Positions 5,498-14,000 of a stretch of 20,717 bases of DNA are shown here, piece after piece; position 1 is the stretch's first letter, and each line of letters starts with the position of its first letter. Below the pieces are notes generated by a model. That model worked only from the letters and a program-made list of their open reading frames with translations. It ran no database searches and had not been told where the DNA came from. A program made the translations under genes and the position numbers. Source of the DNA: a virus; the IMG/VR virus record IMGVR_UViG_3300001460_000272, positions 1 to 20,717 of that record; one strand, given 5' to 3'.

Positions 5498-5936
5498 GAG
5501 TAAAAAGATATTCACTTTAGAGTTTGCTGAGTACAACCCTAGAACAATATCTAAAAAGCAGTTTAAAGATTTAAAGAAGTCAATAACTGAGTTCGGTATT
5601 GTTGCACCTATTGTAGTAAACATAAACAAGGACAGAGAGAACGTAATTGTTGGAGGGCATCAAAGAGTTAGAGCTTTGCAAGATTTAGGTCATGAGAGCG
5701 TTCTTTGTGCTTTGGTTGATTTACCATTGCAGGAGGAGATGAAACTTAACCTTAGGCTAAACAAGAACGGAGGGAAGTTTGATGATGACATGCTTATTAA
5801 TTACTTTGACGAAGAGGTGTTGTTTGAGGTTGGATTTACTGCAAACGATTTAGATATAAACATAGACAAATACGAGGACAATCAATTACAGGAAGCTACA
5901 AAAGATGTATGCGAATGTTGTGGAGCTAAGATATGA
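5478..5936 (+). CDS. ParB/sulfiredoxin-fold domain protein
   Basis: The 152-residue protein carries the ParB-like nuclease fold. LEFAEYNPRTISKKQFKDLK (about 14-33) has the YNPR motif and the helix preceding ITEFGIVAPIVVN. VIVGGHQRVRALQDLG (about 56-71) has the nucleotide-binding GGH(Q/E)R motif. Phage versions often sit fused to or beside DNA methyltransferases or terminase genes; here it stands alone, just upstream of an HNH nuclease and the terminase. The C-terminus ends CECCGAKI, a possible half zinc site. A role in DNA modification, segregation or packaging is possible, and CTP binding or nuclease activity cannot be judged from sequence alone. It joins the HNH gene by an ATGA overlap. Confidence 0.8.
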   Translation: MKPIKIESKKIFTLEFAEYNPRTISKKQFKDLKKSITEFGIVAPIVVNINKDRENVIVGGHQRVRALQDLGHESVLCALVDLPLQEEMKLNLRLNKNGGKFDDDMLINYFDEEVLFEVGFTANDLDINIDKYEDNQLQEATKDVCECCGAKI

Positions 5937-6211
5937 CAAAACACTTAAAAATATACCTGGAATACTTTGGCTTTGATGTAAGCGATTACATTCAATGTGA
6001 GGTATGCTTTTCTCCTGCTGATGATATACATCACATAGATGCTCGAGGCATGGGAGGGAGCAAGACAAAAGACTACATTGAGAACCTGCAAGCAGTATGC
6101 AGACCATGCCATATTAAGTATGGAGATAAGACAAAACATAAGGAACAATTAAAGGAGATACATCTTAAATACATGGAACGATATGGAACAAAACAGAACA
6201 AAAGAAGCTAA
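5933..6211 (+). CDS. HNH endonuclease
   Basis: The 92-residue protein is a compact HNH nuclease. CEVC (about 22-25) and CRPCH (about 56-60) form the structural zinc site. DIHHIDARGMGG (about 31-42) has the first catalytic histidine pair, and ENLQAVC supplies the central asparagine. It starts in an ATGA overlap with the ParB-like gene and overlaps the small terminase gene by 29 bases. HNH proteins encoded beside terminases are known, for example gp74 of HK97, to support the terminase cut during packaging, and the position here fits that. A homing nuclease is less likely, because the gene is knitted into the operon by overlaps on both sides. Confidence 0.88.
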   Translation: MTKHLKIYLEYFGFDVSDYIQCEVCFSPADDIHHIDARGMGGSKTKDYIENLQAVCRPCHIKYGDKTKHKEQLKEIHLKYMERYGTKQNKRS

Positions 6212-6542
6212 AAAGCGAATGCTCAAAGCGTTAAGCAGTTCATTGGGTATTGTTACTACTGCATTGAAAGCTGCTGACGTTGGAAGAGTAACATATTATG
6301 CATGGCTAAAGCAAGATGAAGAGTTTGCAAAGCAAGTAAAAGAAGTTGAGTCAATAGAACATGATTTTATAAGGTCTAAGTACTACGAGTGCATCAAAGA
6401 CAAAGTGCCTAGCGTTGTGATTCATGCAGCCAAAACTCAGTTAGGCTTAAATGAGAGGCAGCTTATTGATGTAACAACACAAGGCGAGAAGATTAACAAA
6501 ATAGAGATAGAGATTGTCAAGTCTAAAGATAAAGACGAGTAA
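6183..6542 (+). CDS. terS: Terminase small subunit
   Basis: The 119-residue protein begins with a helix-turn-helix: LGIVTTALKAADVGRVTYYA then WLKQDEEFAKQVKEVE. This matches the DNA-binding domain of phage small terminases, in which a short recognition helix (VGRVTYYAWL) is followed by F...V.E. The remaining helices would form the oligomeric ring that recognises the packaging site and passes DNA to the large subunit. It overlaps the HNH gene by 29 bases and the large subunit by 29 bases. Its identity rests on the helix-turn-helix and its place directly before the large terminase. Confidence 0.82.
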   Translation: MEQNRTKEAKKRMLKALSSSLGIVTTALKAADVGRVTYYAWLKQDEEFAKQVKEVESIEHDFIRSKYYECIKDKVPSVVIHAAKTQLGLNERQLIDVTTQGEKINKIEIEIVKSKDKDE

Positions 6543-7680
6543 CGTATTTGAGCGTAATTATAACGCACCTACAAAAATTGTAGTGAATCAAGGAGGGACA
6601 AGATCTGGAAAGACTTACTCACTTTGTCAACTTCTTATTGTCAAAGCATTTGAGAATACCGGCAAGAGATTCAGCATTGTTAGAAAGTCATTGCCTAGTC
6701 TTAAGCTCTCAGTCATGAAAGACTTTTTTGAGATACTGAGCAACCTAGATTTGTACAACGAAGCACATCACAACAAATCAGACCATACCTATACTTTAAA
6801 TGGTAACACATTTGAGTTTATATCTCTTGACCAACCACAAAAGAAAAGAGGTACAAAAAGACACTTCCTGTTTTGCAATGAAGCAAACGAATTAACTTGG
6901 GAGGATTTCTTTCAGCTAATCATTAGAACTGAGGAGAAGATATACATCGATTACAACCCATCTGACACACACCATTGGATATATGATAAGGTGCTAAGCA
7001 GAGAAGATTGTACGTTCATTAAATCAACGTATTTAGACAATCCATTTTTAGCTGATGAATTGGTTAATGAGATTGAAAGGCTAAAGCATACCGATGAAGA
7101 GTATTGGAAGATATACGGATTGGGAGAGCGAGGGTTCAGTAAGTCGATTATATTTAACAAGGTGCAGATTGTTGGAACGATTCCAGAAGATGCTAAAGAG
7201 ATTGCAATAGGTTTAGATTTTGGTTACACAAATGACCCTACTGCATTGATAGAAGTTTACGAGTACGAGGGTGCTTTAATATTTAACGAGCTGATATATG
7301 AACGAGGACTCACTAACCAAGACATTGCTAAGTCTTTACACAATTTCGGGATTGATAGACGAAGAGCTATTTACGGAGATTCTGCTGAACCTAAATCTAT
7401 CGAGGAAATATATAGACTAGGGTTCAATATAAAGCCTGCATCTAAAGGTAAGGACAGTATTAACATAGGGATTGATTTGCTCAAACGTTACGAGCTTAAA
7501 GTAACAAGCAAGAGTACAAACCTTATCAATGAGTTTAATAGCTACAAATGGCAGGAGGACAAGAACGGATACCTGCTGAACAAACCGATTGACAATTACA
7601 ACCATGCTATTGATGCAATCAGGTACGCAGTTATCATGACAAAGTCAAGACCAAACATCGGTCGATATTCTATTAAGTAA
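6514..7680 (+). CDS. terL: Terminase large subunit (packaging ATPase and nuclease)
   Basis: The 388-residue protein has both terminase domains. The ATPase has Walker A GGTRSGKT (about 27-34), Walker B HFLFCNEANE (about 117-126) with the catalytic glutamate after the acid/asparagine position, and the coupling motif IDYNPSD (about 144-150). The nuclease has GLDFGYTNDPTA (about 232-243) with the metal-binding aspartate, YGDSAEPKS (about 286-294) and NHAIDAIRYAV near the C-terminus. This is the PBSX-like Terminase_3 type. The start is TTG at 6514: the frame opens only at 6511 after a TAG, and no ATG occurs until well past the Walker A motif. The overlap with the small subunit supports translational coupling. 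Confidence 0.95.
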   Translation: MSSLKIKTSNVFERNYNAPTKIVVNQGGTRSGKTYSLCQLLIVKAFENTGKRFSIVRKSLPSLKLSVMKDFFEILSNLDLYNEAHHNKSDHTYTLNGNTFEFISLDQPQKKRGTKRHFLFCNEANELTWEDFFQLIIRTEEKIYIDYNPSDTHHWIYDKVLSREDCTFIKSTYLDNPFLADELVNEIERLKHTDEEYWKIYGLGERGFSKSIIFNKVQIVGTIPEDAKEIAIGLDFGYTNDPTALIEVYEYEGALIFNELIYERGLTNQDIAKSLHNFGIDRRRAIYGDSAEPKSIEEIYRLGFNIKPASKGKDSINIGIDLLKRYELKVTSKSTNLINEFNSYKWQEDKNGYLLNKPIDNYNHAIDAIRYAVIMTKSRPNIGRYSIK

Positions 7681-7712
7681 ACACATTACACATTTTTTAT
7701 ACAATAACAAGT

Positions 7713-7727
7713 TAAACCTATTTAATA
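7713..7727 (+). repeat. Shared intergenic motif TAAACCTATTTAATA, copy 1
   Basis: This 15-base sequence is repeated exactly at 16485-16499, and a degenerate version (TTTACTATTTATTAATA) lies in the gap before 18722. All three precede virion genes after a break in the chain of overlaps. Here it ends only two bases before the ATG at 7730. It could be a phage promoter element, an RNA-processing site or a translation signal. A 15-base match is close to what chance gives in an AT-rich window of this size, so support is moderate. Confidence 0.35.
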
Positions 7728-7729
7728 AT

Positions 7730-8332
7730 ATGAAAGTTATAATTCCACAAGACTTAAACGAGATTACTATAAAGCAGATGATTAAACTAGCTGATATTGA
7801 AAAGCTAGAGATTGACGAAGTTGAGAAAGCTAAAGAAGTTATTAAGCTCTTGGTTGATAAAGTAGACGATTCTAATATCAACAGAATTAAGGTGCTTGAT
7901 TTATTAGCCATGTACAAGAAACTTTGTGCAATGACTAACACCGAAACATCGTTAATCAAATTGGTAAGCATAGAGGGTGTTAAATATGGCTTCAATCCAG
8001 ATATTCAGAGTATATCAACAGGCGAGTTCATGGATATTGACATGCTTTGCAAAGACTTAGACAAAAACTTGCACATGATTATGGCAATCCTTTACAGGAA
8101 AGTTACAACTGAGGGCGAGGGTAAGTATCTGATTGAGGAGTACGATGCAAAGATAGATGAGAGGGCAAACCTATTCTTGAATAAGATGCCTGCATCAGTT
8201 GCACAAAGTTGCTTGGTTTTTTTTTATCGTTTAGGGAGGGGTTATTTGAGCGACACAATGGTGTCTTTACAGGAGGAGGAGAAAGTGAGTCAAGTGCAAA
8301 CTTCGGTAAACGATGGGGTTGGTATTCTGTAA
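7730..8332 (+). CDS. Probable tail assembly chaperone, short (unshifted) form
   Basis: The zero-frame product has 200 residues, starting MKVIIPQDLNEITIKQMIKL. It is helical, with the segment MDIDMLCKDLDKNLHMIMAI (about 102-121) and then FLNKMPASVAQSCLVFF (about 149-165). From memory, this series (IP..LNEIT...K...K.LHMI.A.L...MP......FF) resembles Bacteroidota phage proteins encoded in tail modules. At 8217-8225 the gene has nine T in a row, followed in the -1 frame by an open frame to 8454 (separate entries). This is how lambda G/GT and many siphovirus tail chaperones are made. It is the first gene after the terminase, preceded by a 49-base gap with a shared motif. The chaperone role is inferred from the frameshift architecture and position. 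Confidence 0.6.
   Translation: MKVIIPQDLNEITIKQMIKLADIEKLEIDEVEKAKEVIKLLVDKVDDSNINRIKVLDLLAMYKKLCAMTNTETSLIKLVSIEGVKYGFNPDIQSISTGEFMDIDMLCKDLDKNLHMIMAILYRKVTTEGEGKYLIEEYDAKIDERANLFLNKMPASVAQSCLVFFYRLGRGYLSDTMVSLQEEEKVSQVQTSVNDGVGIL
8218..8224 (+). other. -1 ribosomal frameshift site (T TTT TTT)
   Basis: In the chaperone frame the codons read GTT TTT TTT TAT, so T8218 followed by TTT TTT makes a perfect X XXY YYZ slippery heptamer. A slip of -1 continues at 8224 with TTA. A purine-rich AGGGAGGGG lies at 8233-8241. A small hairpin, GACAC/GTGTC with loop AATG, lies at 8252-8265, further from the site than usual for a stimulator. Confidence 0.65.
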
Positions 8333-8454
8333 TAATGATGTTGTGCAACGATGACATACTTAAAATGGATGCAGTAACAAAGCTCAACATAAACGAAACA
8401 CTAACATACATCTCTTATATTAAAGATAGGAACAAAGTAAATAAGAAGAAATGA
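8224..8454 (+). CDS. Frameshift extension of the tail assembly chaperone (long form)
   Basis: After the -1 slip the frame adds 76 residues, giving a long form of about 241 residues. The extension contains FGKRWGWYSVIMMLCNDDIL and then KMDAVTKLNINETLTYISYI. Its helical W-G-W-(Y)..I....DI.K.D.(V/I).(K/E) pattern resembles, from memory, C-terminal domains of tail chaperones. The main evidence that it is translated is its end: its TGA at 8452-8454 overlaps the next ATG at 8451 (ATGA). The unshifted frame would instead leave a 118-base gap in an otherwise gapless operon. An alternative is a sequencing or assembly error in the T9 run that split one gene. Confidence 0.6.
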   Translation, partial: LSFREGLFERHNGVFTGGGESESSANFGKRWGWYSVIMMLCNDDILKMDAVTKLNINETLTYISYIKDRNKVNKKK

Positions 8455-8909
8455 AAAGTTACATTGATATAGTAAATACGTTTAAGAAGATATGCGAGCA
8501 GCACCAACAAGTTAAAACCTTTACAACAGGAGATATTTTTGAGGCTGATTTAGAAACGCAAGACGTATTTACAAAGGTGCATTTAATCGAAACAAGTGCA
8601 TCAATTAACAAGACTACATTTACGTTTACTTTTGATTTGCTTGTTATGGATTTGGTCGATGCTGATGGTTCAGACCAAGATTTTGCTTTAAATAGAACAT
8701 TCTTAATACTAGCAGATATATATCGAGAATTTAGAACAGGAAGCTACTCAAATACATCAGCAGTAACGCAAAGCATAACGATGCCTGAGAGCTTGTCTTG
8801 TGAACCATTTACAGATAGGTTTGAGAACTTACTAAGTGGTTGGAAAGGTACATTCAACATAACTGTGCAAGCACAAAATTCTGCTTGTGAAACACCGATG
8901 AATCGATAG
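8451..8909 (+). CDS. Tail completion/terminator-like protein
   Basis: The 152-residue protein begins MKSYIDIVNTFKKICEQHQQ and has alternating strand-like segments: KTTFTFTFDLLVMDLVDADG (about 45-64), then ALNRTFLILADIYREF (about 72-87). This mix of an N-terminal helix, a strand pair ending in (L/V)MD.V, and an LADI helix resembles tail terminator or neck proteins of Bacteroidota siphoviruses. Such proteins cap the tail tube or connect it to the head. It starts in an ATGA overlap with the shifted chaperone frame and directly abuts the next gene. The specific role is inferred from fold-like pattern and position. Confidence 0.5.
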   Translation: MKSYIDIVNTFKKICEQHQQVKTFTTGDIFEADLETQDVFTKVHLIETSASINKTTFTFTFDLLVMDLVDADGSDQDFALNRTFLILADIYREFRTGSYSNTSAVTQSITMPESLSCEPFTDRFENLLSGWKGTFNITVQAQNSACETPMNR

Positions 8910-9446
8910 ATGGAATTTAAAGGAGAGAACTTATCTAAAGCCTTAAACAAGTTCGGTAAAAAGACTGTTGAGGTGGCTGCTGCAAATTTGCTGAGAAGCA
9001 AACGAGGGTACGATACAGGTAAGCTCCTTAAGTCTATTGATTATGATGTAGCGGTTACATTAAATGCATTCTCTTTAAAATTCAATTACGAAGATTATGG
9101 AGAGCAGATTGATAAAGGAAGAGGTAAGTCAAACAATTCACAAGGTGGGGTTGTTTACCAAAACATATTGGAGTGGGTTAAGCGTAAAAAGTTAAGACCG
9201 AGAAACTCCAAAGGACAATACGAGGCATGGAAGAACAAGACACAACAACAAAGGTCGATTGCTTTTCTAGTTGCCAGAAAGATTAACAGGTTTGGATATG
9301 AGGGTAACGGATTTTTTACCAACGCATTTAAACAAACATACAAGAAACTGCCTAAAGAAATTAAAAAGGCATACATGTTAGATTTTGAAAAGTTTATGAG
9401 TTTTACATTAGATGAAATAAAGACAAATGGCAACAACGGCAACTAG
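8910..9446 (+). CDS. HK97 gp10-like tail completion protein
   Basis: The 178-residue protein has the features of the HK97 gp10-like family. The N-terminal helix KALNKFGKKTVEVAAANLLR is followed by DTGKLLKSIDYDV (about 32-44), matching the family's (D/T)G.L..S(I/V) motif. A strand ending NYEDYGEQIDKGRG (about 60-73) matches the Y(G/A)..(I/V)(D/E).G turn. The C-terminal half is basic and contains GFFTNAFKQT, as in members whose C-terminus inserts in the neck. These proteins join tail tube and head. The start directly follows the previous stop, and the end overlaps the next gene by 20 bases. Confidence 0.65.
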   Translation: MEFKGENLSKALNKFGKKTVEVAAANLLRSKRGYDTGKLLKSIDYDVAVTLNAFSLKFNYEDYGEQIDKGRGKSNNSQGGVVYQNILEWVKRKKLRPRNSKGQYEAWKNKTQQQRSIAFLVARKINRFGYEGNGFFTNAFKQTYKKLPKEIKKAYMLDFEKFMSFTLDEIKTNGNNGN

Positions 9447-11001
9447 AAGTAATTATTGGATAGTAACAACCACAAGTACAACAACACCTGTATTTAATTT
9501 CAGGTACATTGTAGAGGTTGTAATTGGTGGAGTTGTTAAGGCAACATTGAAACAACCAAAGAACAATGCAGGTGCAGCTCATTTTAATATTGAGCGTATT
9601 GTTAAGAACTACACAACAGTAACGAATAAGCATGCTAACACTATCACAGGTGCAGTAAGTTACAATTCTATACATTTGATGCCTAGAAATATTCCAAACC
9701 CATCAGCAGGCTCTAATGTTGATTTTGCAATTAGCAAGAATACAGATACTTTACGTTTAGTTACTCTTAGATTTTATGAGGAGTTTGCTTCAACTGATGG
9801 AGGAACGATAAGCAGAGTTGACCAAAACATTGATGTTACTTATGCGTTAATCAATTACGCAAATGAGTGGGAAGACCAAATGAACTTTAAATTTGAGTTG
9901 TATGCTCCTAGACTAACAACACCATACGAAAAGTTCTTGAGCAAAATTCCATACGTAACAACACAACCAAACGATACAAGTGGCATGATTGCACATCTTA
10001 CAGGTGCAGGAGATTACAGAACATTATCATGGTTAAATGAAAGTAGTACATATTTCAATAGTAGCAACATAGGTTTCCAATATAAATTTTATAGTGAAAC
10101 TCCAAACGCAGATTTAAGTAACTACACAGCACAAATATACTTGCCAAATCAATCAACTTATGGTGGTGTTCTTGCAAGCGATGCAACAGGCGATGAAGAT
10201 GAAATGCTTTTATTTATAGCAGCAGGGTATGAGAATGTAGCTAAAATGAAGTATGTTGATTTGGGAGGTTACCAAATGCAAACAACTGATAAATATTATA
10301 CTATTAGTGTAGGTAACGTAACAAGAGCACAAACTATTATTGATGCAAAAGCAGCATCAACTGCTAAAATAGGAGATTATATATACATACAATCAAGTGG
10401 AGATACTGATTGGGTTTCTATGGGTGCAGCAGATAACAATGTTGCTACTTTATTTATAGTTAGTGCAGTTGGTTCTGGTACAGGTAACTATCACAAAATT
10501 ACATCTTATCCAACTGCTGAATATATAAGACCATTATTATTTGAGATTTCTCAATGTTCAAAATATCCATCTCAATCAGTAGCTTGGAAGAACAAATTTG
10601 GTACATGGGATTACCACTATTTCAATAACAACTCAGATGAGAGTATATCGATGAAAAGGTCAATCGAATACGAACGGAATGCAGGCTCATGGAATGCAGC
10701 AACATTTTCAATAGATAGCTTTGAGAGAGGTAAGGTGCAGAGCGTTAACGGAACAAAGCAGATAACAGTTAACACAGGCTATTTAGATGAAGCGTACAAC
10801 GATTACTTTAAAGGAATGATGCAGTCAAACGATATACAATTAATTGCTCCTGTTGAGGTTGGCGATGATGGTGTATTGCAAGAACCTGTACCTTTGATTT
10901 TAATTGATAGCCAATTCCAATACAAGACCACAGTCAAAGATAAGCTCATTCAATACTCGTTTACTTTCCAATACGCACATAACTTAAAAAGAATGATATA
11001 A
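9427..11001 (+). CDS. Large tail structural protein with inserted module (524 aa)
   Basis: The beta-rich 524-residue protein resembles a Bacteroidota phage tail protein. VFNFRYIVEVVIGGVVKATL (about 22-41) starts the fold, and a C-terminal block contains NKFGTWDYHYFNNNSDES (about 396-413). An aromatic-rich N.(F/Y)G..D.(F/Y).F motif of this kind recurs, as far as I recall, in these tail proteins. From about residue 289 to 356 it carries what looks like an inserted module ending GDTDWVSMGAADNN, then SAVGSGTGNY. This resembles a small repeat module, with a DW..(I/M)GA....(V/L)F..(T/S)..GSGTG pattern, seen in many marine phage proteins. Its stop overlaps the next ATG (TAATG). A distal tail or tail-tip role is probable. 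Confidence 0.6.
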   Translation: MATTATRSNYWIVTTTSTTTPVFNFRYIVEVVIGGVVKATLKQPKNNAGAAHFNIERIVKNYTTVTNKHANTITGAVSYNSIHLMPRNIPNPSAGSNVDFAISKNTDTLRLVTLRFYEEFASTDGGTISRVDQNIDVTYALINYANEWEDQMNFKFELYAPRLTTPYEKFLSKIPYVTTQPNDTSGMIAHLTGAGDYRTLSWLNESSTYFNSSNIGFQYKFYSETPNADLSNYTAQIYLPNQSTYGGVLASDATGDEDEMLLFIAAGYENVAKMKYVDLGGYQMQTTDKYYTISVGNVTRAQTIIDAKAASTAKIGDYIYIQSSGDTDWVSMGAADNNVATLFIVSAVGSGTGNYHKITSYPTAEYIRPLLFEISQCSKYPSQSVAWKNKFGTWDYHYFNNNSDESISMKRSIEYERNAGSWNAATFSIDSFERGKVQSVNGTKQITVNTGYLDEAYNDYFKGMMQSNDIQLIAPVEVGDDGVLQEPVPLILIDSQFQYKTTVKDKLIQYSFTFQYAHNLKRMI

Positions 11002-14000
11002 TGGTTCAGTTAGTTGTAAAAGAGCAAGGAGGAACTGATTTACATTATCTTGATGTAAGTGATGTATCTATCAAAGGGAATTACTCAGCTAAAGAGATAC
11101 AAGATCTGGCATCGCAAAAGTCTGACTTTACTCAAGCGTTTACGTTGCCATTTACACAAGTCAACAATGATTTCTTTAGTCATTTTTATGATGTTGTTTC
11201 TGTTGATGGCTCTTTTAATAGTTCTATAAAATGCGAGGCTGATATTTATGTAGATTCAAATATTGTCTTTAGTGGTTATTTACAACTGCTAAATGTAAAC
11301 AATTCTACAAAGTATTATGAAGCTCTAGTTTTTGGTGTAATATCAAACATTGCAACATCACTAGACGAGAAGCAACTTAATGAACTAGACTTATCTGAGT
11401 TTAGCCATTTACTTACTGCTGCAAATGTAAAGGATTCATGGAGTGGAGATACAACCTATACAACATCAGCAGGGCAAACAGGAGAGGAGATATTATATCC
11501 TATTGCTGACTATGGTTATGACTATAATAATCAAAATCTAAACGGAACGATTGAAGAGGGAATAAACCCTACTAAATTAAAACCTGCAATAAACGTAAAG
11601 GTACTATTTGAAAAGATACTTGCATCAATAGGTTATACAATAAGCTCTACATTCTTTGCAACTGATTTCTTTGCAAAGCAATACATGACTTTAGCAAATA
11701 GCTTTCAAACATTGGAAAGTAATTTTTTAGATTCCTTTAGAATAGGCTTGCAGCAAGACCAAGATATTGATATTATCTTCGATGGTAACAGTCATTTGTC
11801 TCCTATATATTTTAATACTATTGGAACGAGTAACCTTTTTGATGCAGTAGGTAACTATAACGAGTCAGCTGCAACACCATATTACAATGTACCAATATCA
11901 GGTATGTATAAATTTAGAATTAATTTACAATACAATTTTGCAAATACAAGTGGTTTTGGTGCATTTTTAGATATAAGAAAATTAAACGATTCTTCATACT
12001 TTCATGTTGTTACAACACAATTTAGTCAAGGTTCTAATGGCACATTTAACAATAAATTTTTTGACAATGTAACTACATCACAAACTACTAAAGATGTAGT
12101 AACTGCTGAGATATTTTTAGAGCAAAATGACCAAATATACTTAGCTGCATTTCAGTCATCAGCTTTAGGATCTGGTAGTAATACATTGCAGATAAAACAA
12201 ACATTTGGAAGTCCATCAGTATATTCAAACTTTTCTTTATTTGCTGCACCTATTCAAGCTGAGGGTTCAACTGTTGATTTATCAGCTAACAATAATATAT
12301 TACCAACTGAAAAGCAGGTTGATTTTATTAGTGCTATATGCTCTAGGTACAATCTTATTATTGAGATGGATAAGGGTGTTACAAATCAGCTTAATATAGA
12401 ACCTGCACAAGATTACTTTGACGCAGGAACAAGTAAGGATTGGAGTAACAAAATAGACTTAAATAAGGATGTAAAGCTCAAGCCAACAAATGAGTTCAGA
12501 AAAGAACGCATATTGATGAGTGATTTAGAAGATGAGGACAGGCTAAACTATTATTGGCAAGATACGTTTGATGAGGTTTACAATAGTTATACTGCTGCAT
12601 TAAGTGGAGATTTTGGAAAGGGAGAGTTAGAGGTTAAGTCAATATTTTCTTCATGGAATACCAAAAGACCACAAGGACATAATATGCTTATTGCATTGCC
12701 TTATAAATGGGATAATGGAGCAGCAACTTTTGTAGAGATTAAACCTAGATTATTTGCTTATAGTGGTTTAAAATCTTGTGATGCATATAGATTTTGGAGT
12801 TATGCAACAGGAGGATATACAACAGAAACATCTTATCCTTTTTGCAATCATTATTTAATGAGTGGCACAAATGTATCTACAACTGATTCAGATATTAGAT
12901 TTAAAACTAAGTATGCATTTGATTTACAATTTTACGTTGATTCACAACCTGTAAACGATACATATGCAAAGTGTTGGAGGAAGTATTTGAACAACATATA
13001 TAATAAAGATGCAAGAATACTTACTGCAAACTTTTATCTAACTCCAGAGGACATTGCTCAGTTTAAGTACAATGATAAAATATTTGTTCAAAATTCATAT
13101 TATAGAATAAATAAAATTACATCCTATGCTTTAGGTAAAAACCAAAGTACAAAGGTAGAGCTGATAAAAATAATTGAGGGTACATTTGATGATTCAATGA
13201 GTGTTCTTGATTGTGATTTAGAATTATTATCAACAAACTTAAACGGTACTACAACTTGGGCAAATTCAGCAGGTGCATCAGCTACTCCAACACAAGCATG
13301 TTGCGAGGCTAACAACTTTAGCTTTATAGACAATGTTTGTTATTGGAATACAACTGTCTTGCCACACGAACCTGTACCATCTCCAATTGTATTTAATCAA
13401 AATAAGAATGTAAATACCACAGGTGGCGAAGTTATAGTCGGACAAACTGCATCAAGCGTTGTGGTAAACGAATCAACACAAATATACCTAGAGGGTACAG
13501 TTCGGAGAATAGGCGAAGAGGCTAAAGTAAACGAGGTTTTAAGCTATGATGAAGTAAACGAACATACTGAATGGGTAACACGCACAGAGTTCCCTAGTAC
13601 AGTTCCAATAAGAGGGCAGAACATAGGAACGATTTACGATACTGAAATGTACCTTACTGCTGCTGACTTTACAAAAACAAATTCAAATAGTGGTGCAGGT
13701 GGTGTAATGGCTGCATATGGGCAATACGTTACATCTCCAAGCTCATCGGTAAACTTGATTTCATCGTTTCAATTACCTTTAGGTTATAGAGTTAATTCTG
13801 TAGTAGTTTATGGAGATAATACTGCTGCAACTTTCTCAGTAAGGGTTTCAGAAGTTGACGATGCTACAAGTACAGAGGTTGGTGCATCAACTGCAATTAA
13901 CTCAACTGTTACACTTACAGGACAGAACGCAGCTAAAGGAACTTATTGGAGTATAATAGTAGTAACAGGACATACTGCAAGGTATGTGTCAGGTGCAAAA

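Noticed and set aside
5933-6211. HNH gene as a homing endonuclease
   Set aside because: It is embedded by overlaps in both neighbours with no sign of an intron or disrupted gene, which fits a native packaging factor better.
7645-7995. Minus-strand open frame of 116 codons over the terminase end and chaperone start
   Set aside because: Composition is serine/leucine/isoleucine-rich shadow sequence, and it runs opposite to strongly supported genes on both sides.
8103-8411. Minus-strand 102-codon frame across the frameshift region
   Set aside because: Opposite strand to a region already explained by two overlapping plus frames; proline/serine-rich and without recognisable features.
12205-12399. 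Plus-strand 64-codon frame inside the 1009-aa tail gene
   Set aside because: Leucine-rich out-of-frame translation of the tail gene with no coupling to any neighbour.
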